DNA of 57,317 nucleotides from Alphaproteobacteria bacterium (GCA_947462105.1 CANHNJ010000016.1:1-57317); one strand, 5' to 3'; counted from the stretch's first letter, positions 1 to 7,608 are shown. A program made the numbers and translations. Notes: generated by a model from the sequence alone, not told the origin.

Positions 1-112
1 CTTGCCACAAGCATAGCGCGGCCGATCTTGCGGCGTGGGCAGGAGCGTCGCGCGCAGCGGGCTTATGGCCCGTGAGCACGCGCGACGAACCCACGACGCA
101 AGAGAACCGCGC

Positions 113-742
113 CTAGAAACCGAAGAGCCTGGCCGCGATACGCGGGATCAGCGCACCGAACTTCAGCGGCGCGGTGGTAACAGCCAGGTTGATGCAGGGC
201 TCACCCGGGTCCGCGATGGGATTGTGCACCACATCCGGCGTCGCCACCGCAAAGTCGCCGGGCCCGTAGGAGCCGGTCTCGTCGGTAAAGCCGCCCTGCA
301 GCACCAGCGTATATTCGCAGCCATGATGGCTGTGGCTGCCGGTATCGGCACCCGGCAGGCCCCTGAGCAACCGCACCCGGGTCTGGCCGCGCCGGAACAG
401 GTTGAAGAAGCCCAGCTTCGGGCCCATCGCCCGCCAGCGCACGCCGGACAGGTCGCCGCCCAGCAAGGAACGCAGCGGCGATGGCGTGCCATCGCGCGAC
501 GGCACGGATGCTGCCACCGGGGCCGCGTCATCAAGCCGGGCCAAGGCCAGCGCCAGCGCATCGCCGCGCATGGGCGCGGCAGCATCCAGCAACGCGCCGC
601 CCATCGCCTCGGCCATTATCACCGTCTGGTGGCAGGCCGGGCAGAAGCACAGATGCGTCGCAACGATCAGGGCGAGGCCCTCGTCCGCGGCGCCGCTGGC
701 ATAATCCAGCAGCAGTGCTTCCTCGGGATGGTGGCGGATCAT
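113..742 (-). CDS. chrR: ChrR-type zinc anti-sigma factor with C-terminal cupin
   Basis: The 209-aa product should bind and inhibit the ECF sigma factor encoded just upstream and release it on singlet oxygen or organic peroxide stress. Residues 1-60 form a zinc anti-sigma domain: an early HHPEE segment and THLCFCPACH near residue 30 give the His/Cys zinc ligands. Residues 95-200 are a cupin, with GSHSHHGCEY and the closing VVHNP as likely metal ligands. The ATG overlaps the sigma stop by 4 bases, so the pair is translationally coupled. Length and order match the Rhodobacter RpoE-ChrR pair (family knowledge). The signal itself is inferred, not visible. Confidence 0.88.
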   Translation of the reverse strand: MIRHHPEEALLLDYASGAADEGLALIVATHLCFCPACHQTVIMAEAMGGALLDAAAPMRGDALALALARLDDAAPVAASVPSRDGTPSPLRSLLGGDLSGVRWRAMGPKLGFFNLFRRGQTRVRLLRGLPGADTGSHSHHGCEYTLVLQGGFTDETGSYGPGDFAVATPDVVHNPIADPGEPCINLAVTTAPLKFGALIPRIAARLFGF

Positions 743-1287
743 GTGCCGCCCCCCATCACGGCGCGCAGCCGCGCCATTGCCAGCCGCAGCCGCGACTTCA
801 CCGTGCCCAGCGGAATCTGCAGCTTGTCGGCGATCTCGCTGTGCGGGCAGTCGCCAAAGAAAGAGAGTTCGATCACCTGCGCCTGCTCCGGCGGCAGCGC
901 CGCCAGCGCCTGGCGCAATGGGGCTTCGTTCTGGCTCCAGGCCAGGCTGTCTTCGGCGCTGCGCGGCGCTTCGCAGAGCGGATCGTCGGCGTCGATTTCC
1001 GGGCGGCGCTCGCGCCGGATCTGGTCGATGCGCAGGTTGCGGGCGATGGTGAAGACCCAGGTGGACGCCGACGCCTTGGCGGGATCAAACAGGTGCGCCT
1101 TGCGCCACAGCGACAGCATCGCTTCCTGCGCCACATCCTCGGCCAGGTTGGGGGCCGCGCCCAGCCGGATCAGATAGGCTTTCACGCGCGGGGCGAAATG
1201 GGCGAACAGGGCGGCAAAGGCGGCGCGGTCGCGTTGCCCCGCCACCCGCGCCACCAGCAGCTCGAACTCGCCCCCCGCGCGCGACAT
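739..1287 (-). CDS. rpoE: ECF RNA polymerase sigma factor (ECF11/RpoE-like)
   Basis: A 182-aa sigma-70 family factor. Region 2 runs from about FAALFAHFAPRVKAYL through DVAQEAMLSLWRKA to the TFTIARN-like segment WVFTIARNLRID. Region 4 ends in LGTVKSRLRLAMARLR, the -35 recognition helix. The open frame extends to 1407, but that start lies inside the predicted promoter. Met at 1287 opens the usual ECF N-terminus (MSRAGGEFELL), so I chose it; 1368 is an alternative. It is followed by chrR with a 4-base overlap. Its likely targets include its own operon and the divergent DUF1365 gene. Assignment to ECF11 rests on the ChrR partner and on the TGATCC promoter motif. Confidence 0.88.
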   Translation of the reverse strand: MSRAGGEFELLVARVAGQRDRAAFAALFAHFAPRVKAYLIRLGAAPNLAEDVAQEAMLSLWRKAHLFDPAKASASTWVFTIARNLRIDQIRRERRPEIDADDPLCEAPRSAEDSLAWSQNEAPLRQALAALPPEQAQVIELSFFGDCPHSEIADKLQIPLGTVKSRLRLAMARLRAVMGGGT

Positions 1288-1376
1288 CAGGCGCAGCACG
1301 GGCGCGCGCCGGGCCAGCGGTGGCGGCAGACGGCGTGAAAAGGCGGCGGCGGCATGAGCATGACCCATCATAACCG

Positions 1377-1406
1377 CTTTTACGCGGGCGGGAGAGGCGT
1401 GGATCA
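1377..1406 (-). promoter_or_regulatory. Predicted ECF11-type promoter of the sigma/chrR operon
   Basis: Read on the minus strand this is TGATCC (1406-1401), an 18-base spacer, then TAAAAG (1382-1377). That matches the TGATCC-N18-TAA-type promoters known for RpoE/ChrR systems and implies autoregulation. The -35 shares a palindrome with the divergent promoter at 1408-1437. Confidence 0.6.
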
Positions 1407-1407
1407 T

Positions 1408-1437
1408 TGATCCGCCAGCGGTTTAAGGCCGTAATAT
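1408..1437 (+). promoter_or_regulatory. Predicted ECF11-type promoter facing DUF1365
   Basis: TGATCC at 1408-1413, an 18-base spacer, then TAATAT at 1432-1437. Same architecture as the divergent promoter; the two -35 boxes form the palindrome GGATCATTGATCC (1401-1413). It would drive the DUF1365 gene through a leader of more than 100 bases that contains a repeat hairpin. Confidence 0.6.
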
Positions 1438-1470
1438 GGAGGATGAAGCCGCCCGCTTCCCTTTGGTTGC

Positions 1471-1569
1471 CCCCTCCGGCCTTCGCACGCGGCGGGCGCC
1501 CTTGGTTCGGGCGCCCTGCGTGCTACGGCCACCTCCCCCGCCTGCGCGCTGACGCGCGCGCAGGGGAGG
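1471..1569 (+). repeat. Dispersed palindromic repeat, copy 1
   Basis: Begins CCCCTCCGGCCTTCGC and ends in a hairpin whose arms are CCTCCCC and GGGGAGG. A related copy lies at 6367-6458 with the same start and the same terminal arms. Here the right arm (GGGGAGG, 1563-1569) lies 7 bases before the DUF1365 ATG and would serve as its Shine-Dalgarno site, so hairpin folding could hide it. Confidence 0.6.
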
Positions 1570-1576
1570 AAGGCAC

Positions 1577-2335
1577 ATGACTCGCGCGGCCCTTTACGAA
1601 GGCTGGGTGATGCACCGGCGGCTGCAGCCGAAGGTTCACCGCTTCAAATACCGCGTCTTTTCGCTGCTCGTGGACCTGGACGCGCTGCCGGCGCTGGACC
1701 GGCGCCTGCGCCTGTTCGCCTGGAACCGCTGGGGCCTGTTCAGCTTCCATGACCGCGACCACGGCCCCGCCGGAACCACAGACCTGCGCGGATGGGTCGA
1801 TGCCCAACTGGAAGGGGCCGGGATCGCGCCGGGCGGCGCCAAGCGCGTGCTCTGCTATCCGCGCATCCTGGGCTACACCTTCAATCCGCTCAGCGTCTGG
1901 TTCTGCGACGACGCGGCCGGCGTGCTGAAGGCCATCATCTATGAAGTGCACAACACCTATGATGAAGGCCATTGCTATGTCTTCCCGGTGACGGATGACA
2001 CGCTGGCGCGGCATGACTGTGCCAAGGATTTCTACGTCTCGCCCTTCCTGACCAAGGATCATCGCTATCATTTCCGGATTGCGCCGCCGGACGCCAGGGT
2101 CGCGGTGGCGATCAACGAAACCAAAAACGGCGAGACCATTCTCAATGCCAGCTTCGTGGGCAGCCGCCAGGCGCTGGACGATGCGGCGCTGCTGTCGGTG
2201 TTCTTCCGCTATCCGCTGATGACCCTGAAAGTGGTGGTGGCGATCCATTTCGAGGCCGTGCGGCTGATGCTGAAGGGCATCCGCCGCCAGCCCCACGCGC
2301 CGCTGGCGGAAAACGGCACCTGGAACCGGACCTGA
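1577..2335 (+). CDS. DUF1365 family protein
   Basis: A 252-aa cytoplasmic protein of the DUF1365 family. It is recognised by the N-terminal YEGWVMHRRLQPKVHRFKY, the central YPRILGYTFNPLSVWFC and the KDFYVSPFL motif. Its biochemical role is not settled. In alphaproteobacteria it commonly lies beside RpoE-ChrR with photolyase, flavin amine oxidase and cyclopropane-fatty-acid synthase genes, suggesting membrane-lipid modification under photo-oxidative stress (family knowledge). The start has a strong GGGGAGG seven bases upstream, contributed by a palindromic repeat. It diverges from the sigma gene behind a matching ECF promoter. Confidence 0.9.
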   Translation: MTRAALYEGWVMHRRLQPKVHRFKYRVFSLLVDLDALPALDRRLRLFAWNRWGLFSFHDRDHGPAGTTDLRGWVDAQLEGAGIAPGGAKRVLCYPRILGYTFNPLSVWFCDDAAGVLKAIIYEVHNTYDEGHCYVFPVTDDTLARHDCAKDFYVSPFLTKDHRYHFRIAPPDARVAVAINETKNGETILNASFVGSRQALDDAALLSVFFRYPLMTLKVVVAIHFEAVRLMLKGIRRQPHAPLAENGTWNRT

Positions 2336-2407
2336 CGGCCCCGCCCCTGCCCAGCCGTGGCGGGCCTGCGCAGAAAACCAGGCGGAACTTTTTGTCACCG
2401 ACTCGAC

Positions 2408-2608
2408 TTATGCTCCGGTGGTCCCGCGGCAATTCCCGCCGCCCTTGAGCAATGCGATGACAACCCTTGAATCCGCTGGTCCGGAGGCCTGGTTCCGGCT
2501 GGAACGGGGGACCACCAGGTTGAGGGCGGAAAAGGCGGCATCACAACCGGCCAGGAACAGGGCAGACGCCGCCATCAGGGCGGTCTGGAGGAAATTGCGG
2601 CGCACCAT
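2408..2608 (-). CDS. Small putative lipoprotein, possibly a truncated esterase leader
   Basis: A 66-aa frame starting MVRRNFLQTALMAASALF with a lipobox LAGC near residue 22 and a following ALNLVVP segment. From memory, similar leaders introduce sphingomonad alpha/beta-hydrolases, but no hydrolase domain follows and the tail looks random. It is divergent from the metallo-beta-lactamase-fold gene. It could be a genuine small lipoprotein, a gene remnant, or chance. An earlier in-frame start at 2683 would destroy the signal peptide, so I chose 2608. Confidence 0.35.
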   Translation of the reverse strand: MVRRNFLQTALMAASALFLAGCDAAFSALNLVVPRSSRNQASGPADSRVVIALLKGGGNCRGTTGA

Positions 2609-2700
2609 AGGTTTGTTACGCGCACGGGGCAGGTTTGGTTCAAAAGCGCCCCCGGCTAGGCTATAGTCGGACAAAATCAACAAAGCAGGGGGAATTGCCG

Positions 2701-3723
2701 ATGAAGCTTCGTCTCGGGGTGGCCGCAGCCGCCCTTCTCGCCACCGTAAGCGCCACAGAGGCCCAGGCCCCCGCGCCCGCCTCGGTCGATGCGCTGCTCG
2801 CGAGCGCCAAGCGGGCCTCAGGCCTGGATTATGCCGGCACCTTCCAGCGCATTTGCGTCGCGCCCGACAACCTCAACACTGGCCGGGGCGGCGGCGCCGG
2901 GCGCGGCGCAGCGGCGGCAACGCCTGCCGCCCGTGCCATTCCCGACCGCGCCACCTGGTATGCCGCACCCTACAAGGTGTTCGACAATCTCTATTTCATC
3001 GGCACCAAGATTCACTCCGCCTGGGCGCTGACCACCAGCCAGGGCATCATCGTCATCGACTCGCTCTACGACTACGCCATCGAGCCGGAGATGGTGGAAG
3101 GCCTGACCAAGCTGGGGCTCAATCCGCGCGATGTGAAATACATGCTGATCAGCCACGCCCATGGCGACCATGACCAAGGCGCGGCCCTGTTCCAGAGCCG
3201 CTTCGGCACAAAGATCGTGATGGGCGGGCCTGATTGGGATTCTACCGCCACCCGCCCCGCCACTGCCCCGGGCGGCGTTCCCAAGCGCGATATCTCGGTG
3301 GGACCGGACGGCACCAGGATCACGCTGGGCGACACCAGCGTGGATGTGATCTTCACTCCCGGCCACACGCCGGGCACCATCTCTTACATCTTCCCGGTGA
3401 AGGACAATGGCCGCACGCTCACCGTCGCCTATAATGGCGGCACGGCGTTCAACTTCCCGCGCACGACACAGGCTTTCGCCAACTATCGCGACGTCATGAA
3501 GAAGATGGGCGACGCGGTGGGAAAATCGGGCGCCAGCGTGCTGATGACTAATCACACCGAGTTCGACCGCGCCTATGACCGCGCCCGCCTGGCGCAGATA
3601 CCGCGCGCCGCCGGCGAGAAGCATATCTACGAAACCGACGCCGCGACGGTGCGGCGTTATTTTGAGCTGACCGAGACCTGCGCCGAAGCGCAGCGCATCG
3701 TCTCGGCAGTGGAAACACGATGA
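2701..3723 (+). CDS. Exported metallo-beta-lactamase-fold hydrolase (subclass B3-like)
   Basis: A 340-aa protein with a signal peptide (residues 1-22, ending TEAQA). The zinc motif HAHGDH is at residues 152-157, followed by GHTPG with His222 and TNHTE with His285, giving the B3-type ligand set His/His/His and Asp/His/His. Unlike short B3 lactamases it carries an N-terminal extension with a Gly-Arg-rich tract (residues 60-70) and a long C-terminal tail. The substrate is unknown: a lactone or ester is as likely as a beta-lactam. The frame opens at 2635, but the ATG at 2701 with GGGGG about 10 bases upstream starts the signal peptide. The stop overlaps the EF-hand gene by 4 bases. Confidence 0.85.
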   Translation: MKLRLGVAAAALLATVSATEAQAPAPASVDALLASAKRASGLDYAGTFQRICVAPDNLNTGRGGGAGRGAAAATPAARAIPDRATWYAAPYKVFDNLYFIGTKIHSAWALTTSQGIIVIDSLYDYAIEPEMVEGLTKLGLNPRDVKYMLISHAHGDHDQGAALFQSRFGTKIVMGGPDWDSTATRPATAPGGVPKRDISVGPDGTRITLGDTSVDVIFTPGHTPGTISYIFPVKDNGRTLTVAYNGGTAFNFPRTTQAFANYRDVMKKMGDAVGKSGASVLMTNHTEFDRAYDRARLAQIPRAAGEKHIYETDAATVRRYFELTETCAEAQRIVSAVETR

Positions 3724-3998
3724 AAAAACTGCTGCTGATTGGCCTGCTGTCCTGCGCCACGCCCGCTCTGGCGCAGGACATTCCGACACCCGAACAGGTT
3801 GTCGCCGAGAATGACAAGAATGGCGACAAGGCCGTGGATAAGACGGAGTGGGCCGCCTCGCCCGCGCCCATCCCGTTCCCGGAGGAGTTCGACGCCAACA
3901 AGGACGGCAAGGTCGATGTGGCAGAGATCACGGCCATGTTCGCCTCTTTCTTCGGCGGTGGCGCGCCGCCGCCAGCGCCTGCCCGGCAGGCGCCGTAG
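3720..3998 (+). CDS. Exported EF-hand calcium-binding protein
   Basis: A 92-aa protein with a clear signal peptide (MKKLLLIGLLSCATPALA, cut before QD). It has two EF-hand loops, DKNGDKAVDKTE near residue 36 and DANKDGKVDVAE near residue 58, each with acidic residues at the 1, 3, 5 and 12 positions. A Pro/Ala/Gly tail follows. The start overlaps the preceding hydrolase stop (ATGA), and the PQQ dehydrogenase follows after 29 bases. All three are probably one transcript. A role in calcium handling for the calcium-dependent PQQ enzyme is my inference only. Confidence 0.82.
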   Translation: MKKLLLIGLLSCATPALAQDIPTPEQVVAENDKNGDKAVDKTEWAASPAPIPFPEEFDANKDGKVDVAEITAMFASFFGGGAPPPAPARQAP

Positions 3999-4027
3999 TA
4001 GCTTTTCATGCCCTTGGGAGAAAAAAC

Positions 4028-5368
4028 GTGAAATCCAAATTGCTTCTGCTGGCTGCTGCCAGCACGCTTATCGGCACCATCGCCCCGGCCTTTGCCCAGC
4101 GCGGCCTTGACCCCGCCATCACCGCCCTGAAGCTGACGCCCAACATCACGCCGGGCTGCGGCGTGGCCGGGCGGCGCGTGCCCGACACCTTGCCGCCCGT
4201 GGGCAAGCCGCTGGAAATGCGCCCGCCGGTCAATCCGGCCGCCAAGCCCAACTTCCCCGGCCAGACCCGCGCCAATTACGTGAAAACGTCGGTCCCGATC
4301 ACCGAAACCGTCATTGCAAAGGGCCTGGAGCGCGCCTGGAAGATCCAGTTCCTGCCTGACGGCCGCATGATGATCACCGAGCGGCCGGGCCGCATCCGCA
4401 TCGTCACGCAACAGGGTGTGGTGGGCGAGCCCATCGCCGGCGTGCCGGTGTCGCGCAGCACCGCCAACCCGCAGGGGCCGGTGCTGAACTTCTCCGATGG
4501 CGGCTTCATGGATGTGGTGCTGGACCCGGATTATCGCACCAACCGCAAGGTCTACTGGTCCTTTGTCGAAATCCGCCCCAACGGCAACGGCACGACGCTG
4601 CAGAGCGCGGTGCTGTCGCCCGACGAGAAAAGCTTCAGCAACATCACCACCATCTTCACTTCGCCGTCCTGGGTGAATGCTGGTCATTATGGCGGCAAGC
4701 TGCTGATCACGCCGGATCGCAAGATCCTGCTGACGCTGGGCGAGCGCATCGACTGGGAGATGCGCATCCTGGCGCAGAGCATCCAGTCGCCGCTGGGCAA
4801 GATCCTGCGCATGAACCTGGACGGTTCGGCGCCGGCGGACAATCCGCTCGCCAAGCTGGCCGAATCCGAACCGCGCATCTATGCGATGGGCCTGCGCAAC
4901 AATCTGGGCCTGGCCTATGACGCGCGGGGCCGTCTCTGGGGCTCGGAAATCGGGCCGCTGACCGCCGACGAGATCAACATCATCGTCCCGGGCGGCAATT
5001 ATGGCTGGCCGCTGGCCAGCCACGGCCAGGATGCCTGCGGCCAGCACACCAATGGCGGCGCCAGCAGCTATCCGGGTACCATCCAGCCCATCTACTACTG
5101 GGATCCGACCATCGCGCCATCCGGCATCGCCTTCTACAATGGCAAGCTGGTCCCGGAATGGCAGGGCAACCTGTTCGTGGCGCATCTGGCGGGCGGGCAT
5201 GTCTCGCGCCTGGTGCTCAAGAATGATCGCGTCGTTGGCGAGGAACGCTTCCTGCTTTCCCAGAACCAGCGCGTGCGCGATGTGCAGATGGGCCCGGACG
5301 GGGCGATCTGGGCGCTGACCGACAATATCGATGGGCGGCTGGTCCGGCTGGCGCCGACAGGCAAGTAA
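4028..5368 (+). CDS. PQQ-dependent sugar dehydrogenase (YliI/soluble aldose dehydrogenase family)
   Basis: A 446-aa exported six-bladed propeller that should oxidise an aldose at C1 in the periplasm using PQQ and calcium. The signal peptide ends APAFAQ. Family motifs seen are the GLERAWKIQFLPDG strand, GGFMDVVLDPDY, YAMGLRNNLGLAYD, GSEIGPLTADEINII, GGNYGWP and IAPSGIAFYNG. Catalytic residues were not aligned. The start is GTG at 4028, behind GGGAG at 4016-4020; the upstream part of the open frame lies inside the EF-hand gene. It is followed by a hairpin terminator. Confidence 0.87.
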   Translation: MKSKLLLLAAASTLIGTIAPAFAQRGLDPAITALKLTPNITPGCGVAGRRVPDTLPPVGKPLEMRPPVNPAAKPNFPGQTRANYVKTSVPITETVIAKGLERAWKIQFLPDGRMMITERPGRIRIVTQQGVVGEPIAGVPVSRSTANPQGPVLNFSDGGFMDVVLDPDYRTNRKVYWSFVEIRPNGNGTTLQSAVLSPDEKSFSNITTIFTSPSWVNAGHYGGKLLITPDRKILLTLGERIDWEMRILAQSIQSPLGKILRMNLDGSAPADNPLAKLAESEPRIYAMGLRNNLGLAYDARGRLWGSEIGPLTADEINIIVPGGNYGWPLASHGQDACGQHTNGGASSYPGTIQPIYYWDPTIAPSGIAFYNGKLVPEWQGNLFVAHLAGGHVSRLVLKNDRVVGEERFLLSQNQRVRDVQMGPDGAIWALTDNIDGRLVRLAPTGK

Positions 5369-5384
5369 TTCAAGGGCTTGGCGA

Positions 5385-5420
5385 AGCGCCGCGCGGTTTG
5401 CCCCGCGCGGCGCTTTGCTT
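5385..5420 (+). terminator. Hairpin terminator after the PQQ sugar dehydrogenase
   Basis: A perfect 12-bp stem, AGCGCCGCGCGG at 5385-5396 and its complement at 5403-5414, with a 6-base loop and a short T-rich tail. It separates the dehydrogenase from the SMP-30-like gene. Confidence 0.7.
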
Positions 5421-5479
5421 CCAGCCACGAATTCGACAAAGATCGCACCGACAATCTTATGATTATTCAGGGGGACTTC

Positions 5480-6361
5480 ATGAAACGCTTCACTTTCGCG
5501 CTCGCCGCGCTCGGACTGATGGCCGCGCCCGCGCTGGCCCAAACCTCGGTATCACCCGTCACGCCGCAATCCCGGCCCGAGAACATGGCCGTGGGCCCGG
5601 ACGGCACGCTTTATATCGGCTCGCAGCTCGACGCCCGCGTCTATCGCGCCCGCGCCGGCCAGGCGACCGCCGAGCAGTTCCTCGACCTGCGCGCAGCGGC
5701 CAATCCGGCCGCCTTCATCCTGGGCGTCTATGCCGACGCCAGGAGCAGCACGCTCTATGTCTGCGAGATGCGCAGCCTGGGACGTGGCTCGCCGCTGCTG
5801 AAGGGCGATGGCGTGATGCGCAGCTATGAGCTGGCGACGGGCAAGCCCAAGCTCACCATCCCGCTGCCCGAGGCCGGCAATATCTGCAACGACTTCACCA
5901 CCGGCCCGGATGGCTCGATCTATCTCGCCGATACCTCCAACGCGCAGATCTTCCGCCTGCGGCCCGGCGCCACGACGCTGGAGAAAGTGATCCAGCACTC
6001 CGCGCTGTATGGCGTGGACGGCATCACCTTCCTGGACGGCGTGCTGTATGTGAACACGGTGTGGGCGGGCAATCTCTACCGCGTGCCCCTGGACGCCACC
6101 GGCAAGGCCAGTGCTCCGGTGCAGATTCACACGCCGCGCGTGCTGCAGTCGCCCGACGGCATGCGCGCCCACAATGGCCGCATCTATCTGGCCGAAAGCG
6201 GCAACGGCACGGTGAGCTATTTCACGGTGAAGAATGACGTCGCCACCTTCACCACCGTCGCCACCGGGCTCAATGGCCCCTGCGCAGTGGAGCCGCATGG
6301 CAACGTGGTCTGGGCGGTGGAACGCCCCGCCGACCGCGTGACAGCTTTGAAGATTCCTTGA
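5480..6361 (+). CDS. Exported SMP-30/gluconolactonase-like beta-propeller
   Basis: A 293-aa exported protein: signal peptide MKRFTFALAALGLMAAPALA followed by propeller repeats (ENMAVGPDGTLYIG, ICNDFTTGPDGSIYLAD, VDGITFLDGVLYVN, SPDGMRAHNGRIYLAE). The ICNDF and SPDGMR motifs correspond to SMP-30 metal-site regions, so a lactonase activity is plausible. A gluconolactonase would suit the adjacent sugar dehydrogenase, whose product is a lactone; that link is inference. The ATG at 5480 follows GGGGGA; the frame opens earlier at 5378 without a signal peptide. Confidence 0.8.
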   Translation: MKRFTFALAALGLMAAPALAQTSVSPVTPQSRPENMAVGPDGTLYIGSQLDARVYRARAGQATAEQFLDLRAAANPAAFILGVYADARSSTLYVCEMRSLGRGSPLLKGDGVMRSYELATGKPKLTIPLPEAGNICNDFTTGPDGSIYLADTSNAQIFRLRPGATTLEKVIQHSALYGVDGITFLDGVLYVNTVWAGNLYRVPLDATGKASAPVQIHTPRVLQSPDGMRAHNGRIYLAESGNGTVSYFTVKNDVATFTTVATGLNGPCAVEPHGNVVWAVERPADRVTALKIP

Positions 6362-6366
6362 TTCAA

Positions 6367-6458
6367 CCCCTCCGCCCTTCGCTGGCTTAACCGCCGCTAT
6401 GCGGCTGGCCAGCTACGGGCACCTCCCCTTCCTGCGTGCTTCGCACGCGAAGGGGAGG
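6367..6458 (+). repeat. Dispersed palindromic repeat, copy 2
   Basis: Starts CCCCTCCGCCCTTCGC and ends with CCTCCCC and GGGGAGG arms around TCCTGCGTGCTTCGCACGCG. It is related to the copy at 1471-1569 in both end segments while the middle differs. It lies just after the SMP-30-like gene. Confidence 0.55.
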
Positions 6459-6481
6459 CGGACTAGCGATCCTGTAACAAC

Positions 6482-6519
6482 AAAAAAGGCGCCGGGATTG
6501 CTCCCGGCGCCTTCTTTTT
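6482..6519. terminator. Bidirectional rho-independent terminator
   Basis: A 10-bp perfect stem (GGCGCCGGGA at 6488-6497, complement at 6502-6511) with a TTGC loop, flanked by AAAAAA on the left and TTCTTTTT on the right. It can end transcription of both the SMP-30-like gene (plus) and the aldolase gene (minus). Confidence 0.88.
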
Positions 6520-6531
6520 CAGGCTTCGTCC

Positions 6532-7608
6532 CTACTGCGCGGGAGCCGGAGCACCAGCGGCAGGCGCGGCGCCACGGGCGCCACGGCCACGACCGGCACC
6601 ACGGCCACCGGGGGCCGGCGGACCACCCTGGAAGCAGGTGAAGTCGTTGCGGTCGTTCCAGGCCGACGGGCCGCAGAGACGGACCTTGGCCTTCACCGTT
6701 GCGTCATGAACGATGTTGATCAGGCGTTCATAGTCGGGATCGCCCTGGCCATAGCCCGAGAAGTTGCCCAGGTCGGACGAGGCGGCGAACACGCCGGTCA
6801 CGCCCTTGGTCGCGGCGATCTGGTCGGCTTCGGAAATGCCTTCCAGGGTCTCGATCATCAGGATGAGCGTGACGTTGTCGTTGTAGGTGGCGCGATAGCC
6901 ACCCGGCGCGGCGCCCCACCAGATCGGCTGGCCGGCGACGTTCGAACCGGCCGAACGGCGGCCCATCGGCGGGAAGTAGGTCCACTTGACGCCTTCGGCG
7001 GCTTCGGCGGCGCTGTCGATGGTCGGGATGACGATGACCATCGCGCCCATGTCGGTGGCATGCTGCACGTCCATTTCATTGGTCGTGGGAATGCGCGCGC
7101 CGGGCATGGCGTGCGCCTTGCCTTCGCCCATGCCGGCAAGACCCGGGCAGGCCGTCCACATCAGCGCGGCGTTCTGGTAGGTGCCGGGCGAATGCTGCAT
7201 CTCGGTCCAGATGAAGTCATACTGGGGGTTCATGGCGGCGGCGCAATACTGCTCCGGCGTGCCATGCGCGTTGATGGTGGCGCTGTAGACCTTCTCGCCG
7301 GCGACCATCTTCTTCTTCACCGGGCTCCAGAGCGGCGTGCCGGGGGCAGGCGTCGAACGGGGACCGAACTTCCAGGTGTTCTTGTTGAAGGCACCGGTGT
7401 TGGTGCTGCCGGGAAGCGGCCGGGCCTTCGCGCCGGAATCCACGCCCTTGGCGGCCTGCAGCGGGAACGCCGCCGGAGCAGCGACACCGTCACCCGTCAG
7501 CGGAGCTTCGGAAAGCGCGGGGCCTCGGCCCGCCTGCTGCGCCAGGGCGACACCCGCCACCACCGGCAAGGCGACGCACATGGCGGCCGCCAGATAACGC
7601 AATTTCAT
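6532..7608 (-). CDS. Exported HpcH/HpaI-family aldolase/lyase
   Basis: A 358-aa protein with a signal peptide (ends GVALAQQ). The class II aldolase family normally cleaves 2-keto-3-deoxy or 4-hydroxy-2-keto acids to pyruvate and an aldehyde using a divalent metal. Conserved elements are DFIWTEMQHSPG (catalytic-type His), ARIPTTN (Arg), YFPPMGRRSAG, LILMIETLEG (metal-ligand Glu) and AASSDLGNFSGY (metal-ligand Asp), so it looks catalytically intact. Odd points are the export signal on a normally cytosolic enzyme, an N-terminal insert (residues 25-90), and a C-terminal Gly/Arg/Ala/Pro-rich tail. Terminators flank its 3' end. Confidence 0.8.
   Translation of the reverse strand: MKLRYLAAAMCVALPVVAGVALAQQAGRGPALSEAPLTGDGVAAPAAFPLQAAKGVDSGAKARPLPGSTNTGAFNKNTWKFGPRSTPAPGTPLWSPVKKKMVAGEKVYSATINAHGTPEQYCAAAMNPQYDFIWTEMQHSPGTYQNAALMWTACPGLAGMGEGKAHAMPGARIPTTNEMDVQHATDMGAMVIVIPTIDSAAEAAEGVKWTYFPPMGRRSAGSNVAGQPIWWGAAPGGYRATYNDNVTLILMIETLEGISEADQIAATKGVTGVFAASSDLGNFSGYGQGDPDYERLINIVHDATVKAKVRLCGPSAWNDRNDFTCFQGGPPAPGGRGAGRGRGARGAAPAAGAPAPAQ

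Noticed and set aside
35-1338. Plus-strand frames over chrR and the sigma gene
   Set aside because: Arg-rich shadows of the recognised minus-strand pair.
3548-5542. 664-codon minus-strand frame
   Set aside because: Antisense to the MBL, EF-hand and PQQ genes; no motif, and spans three real genes.
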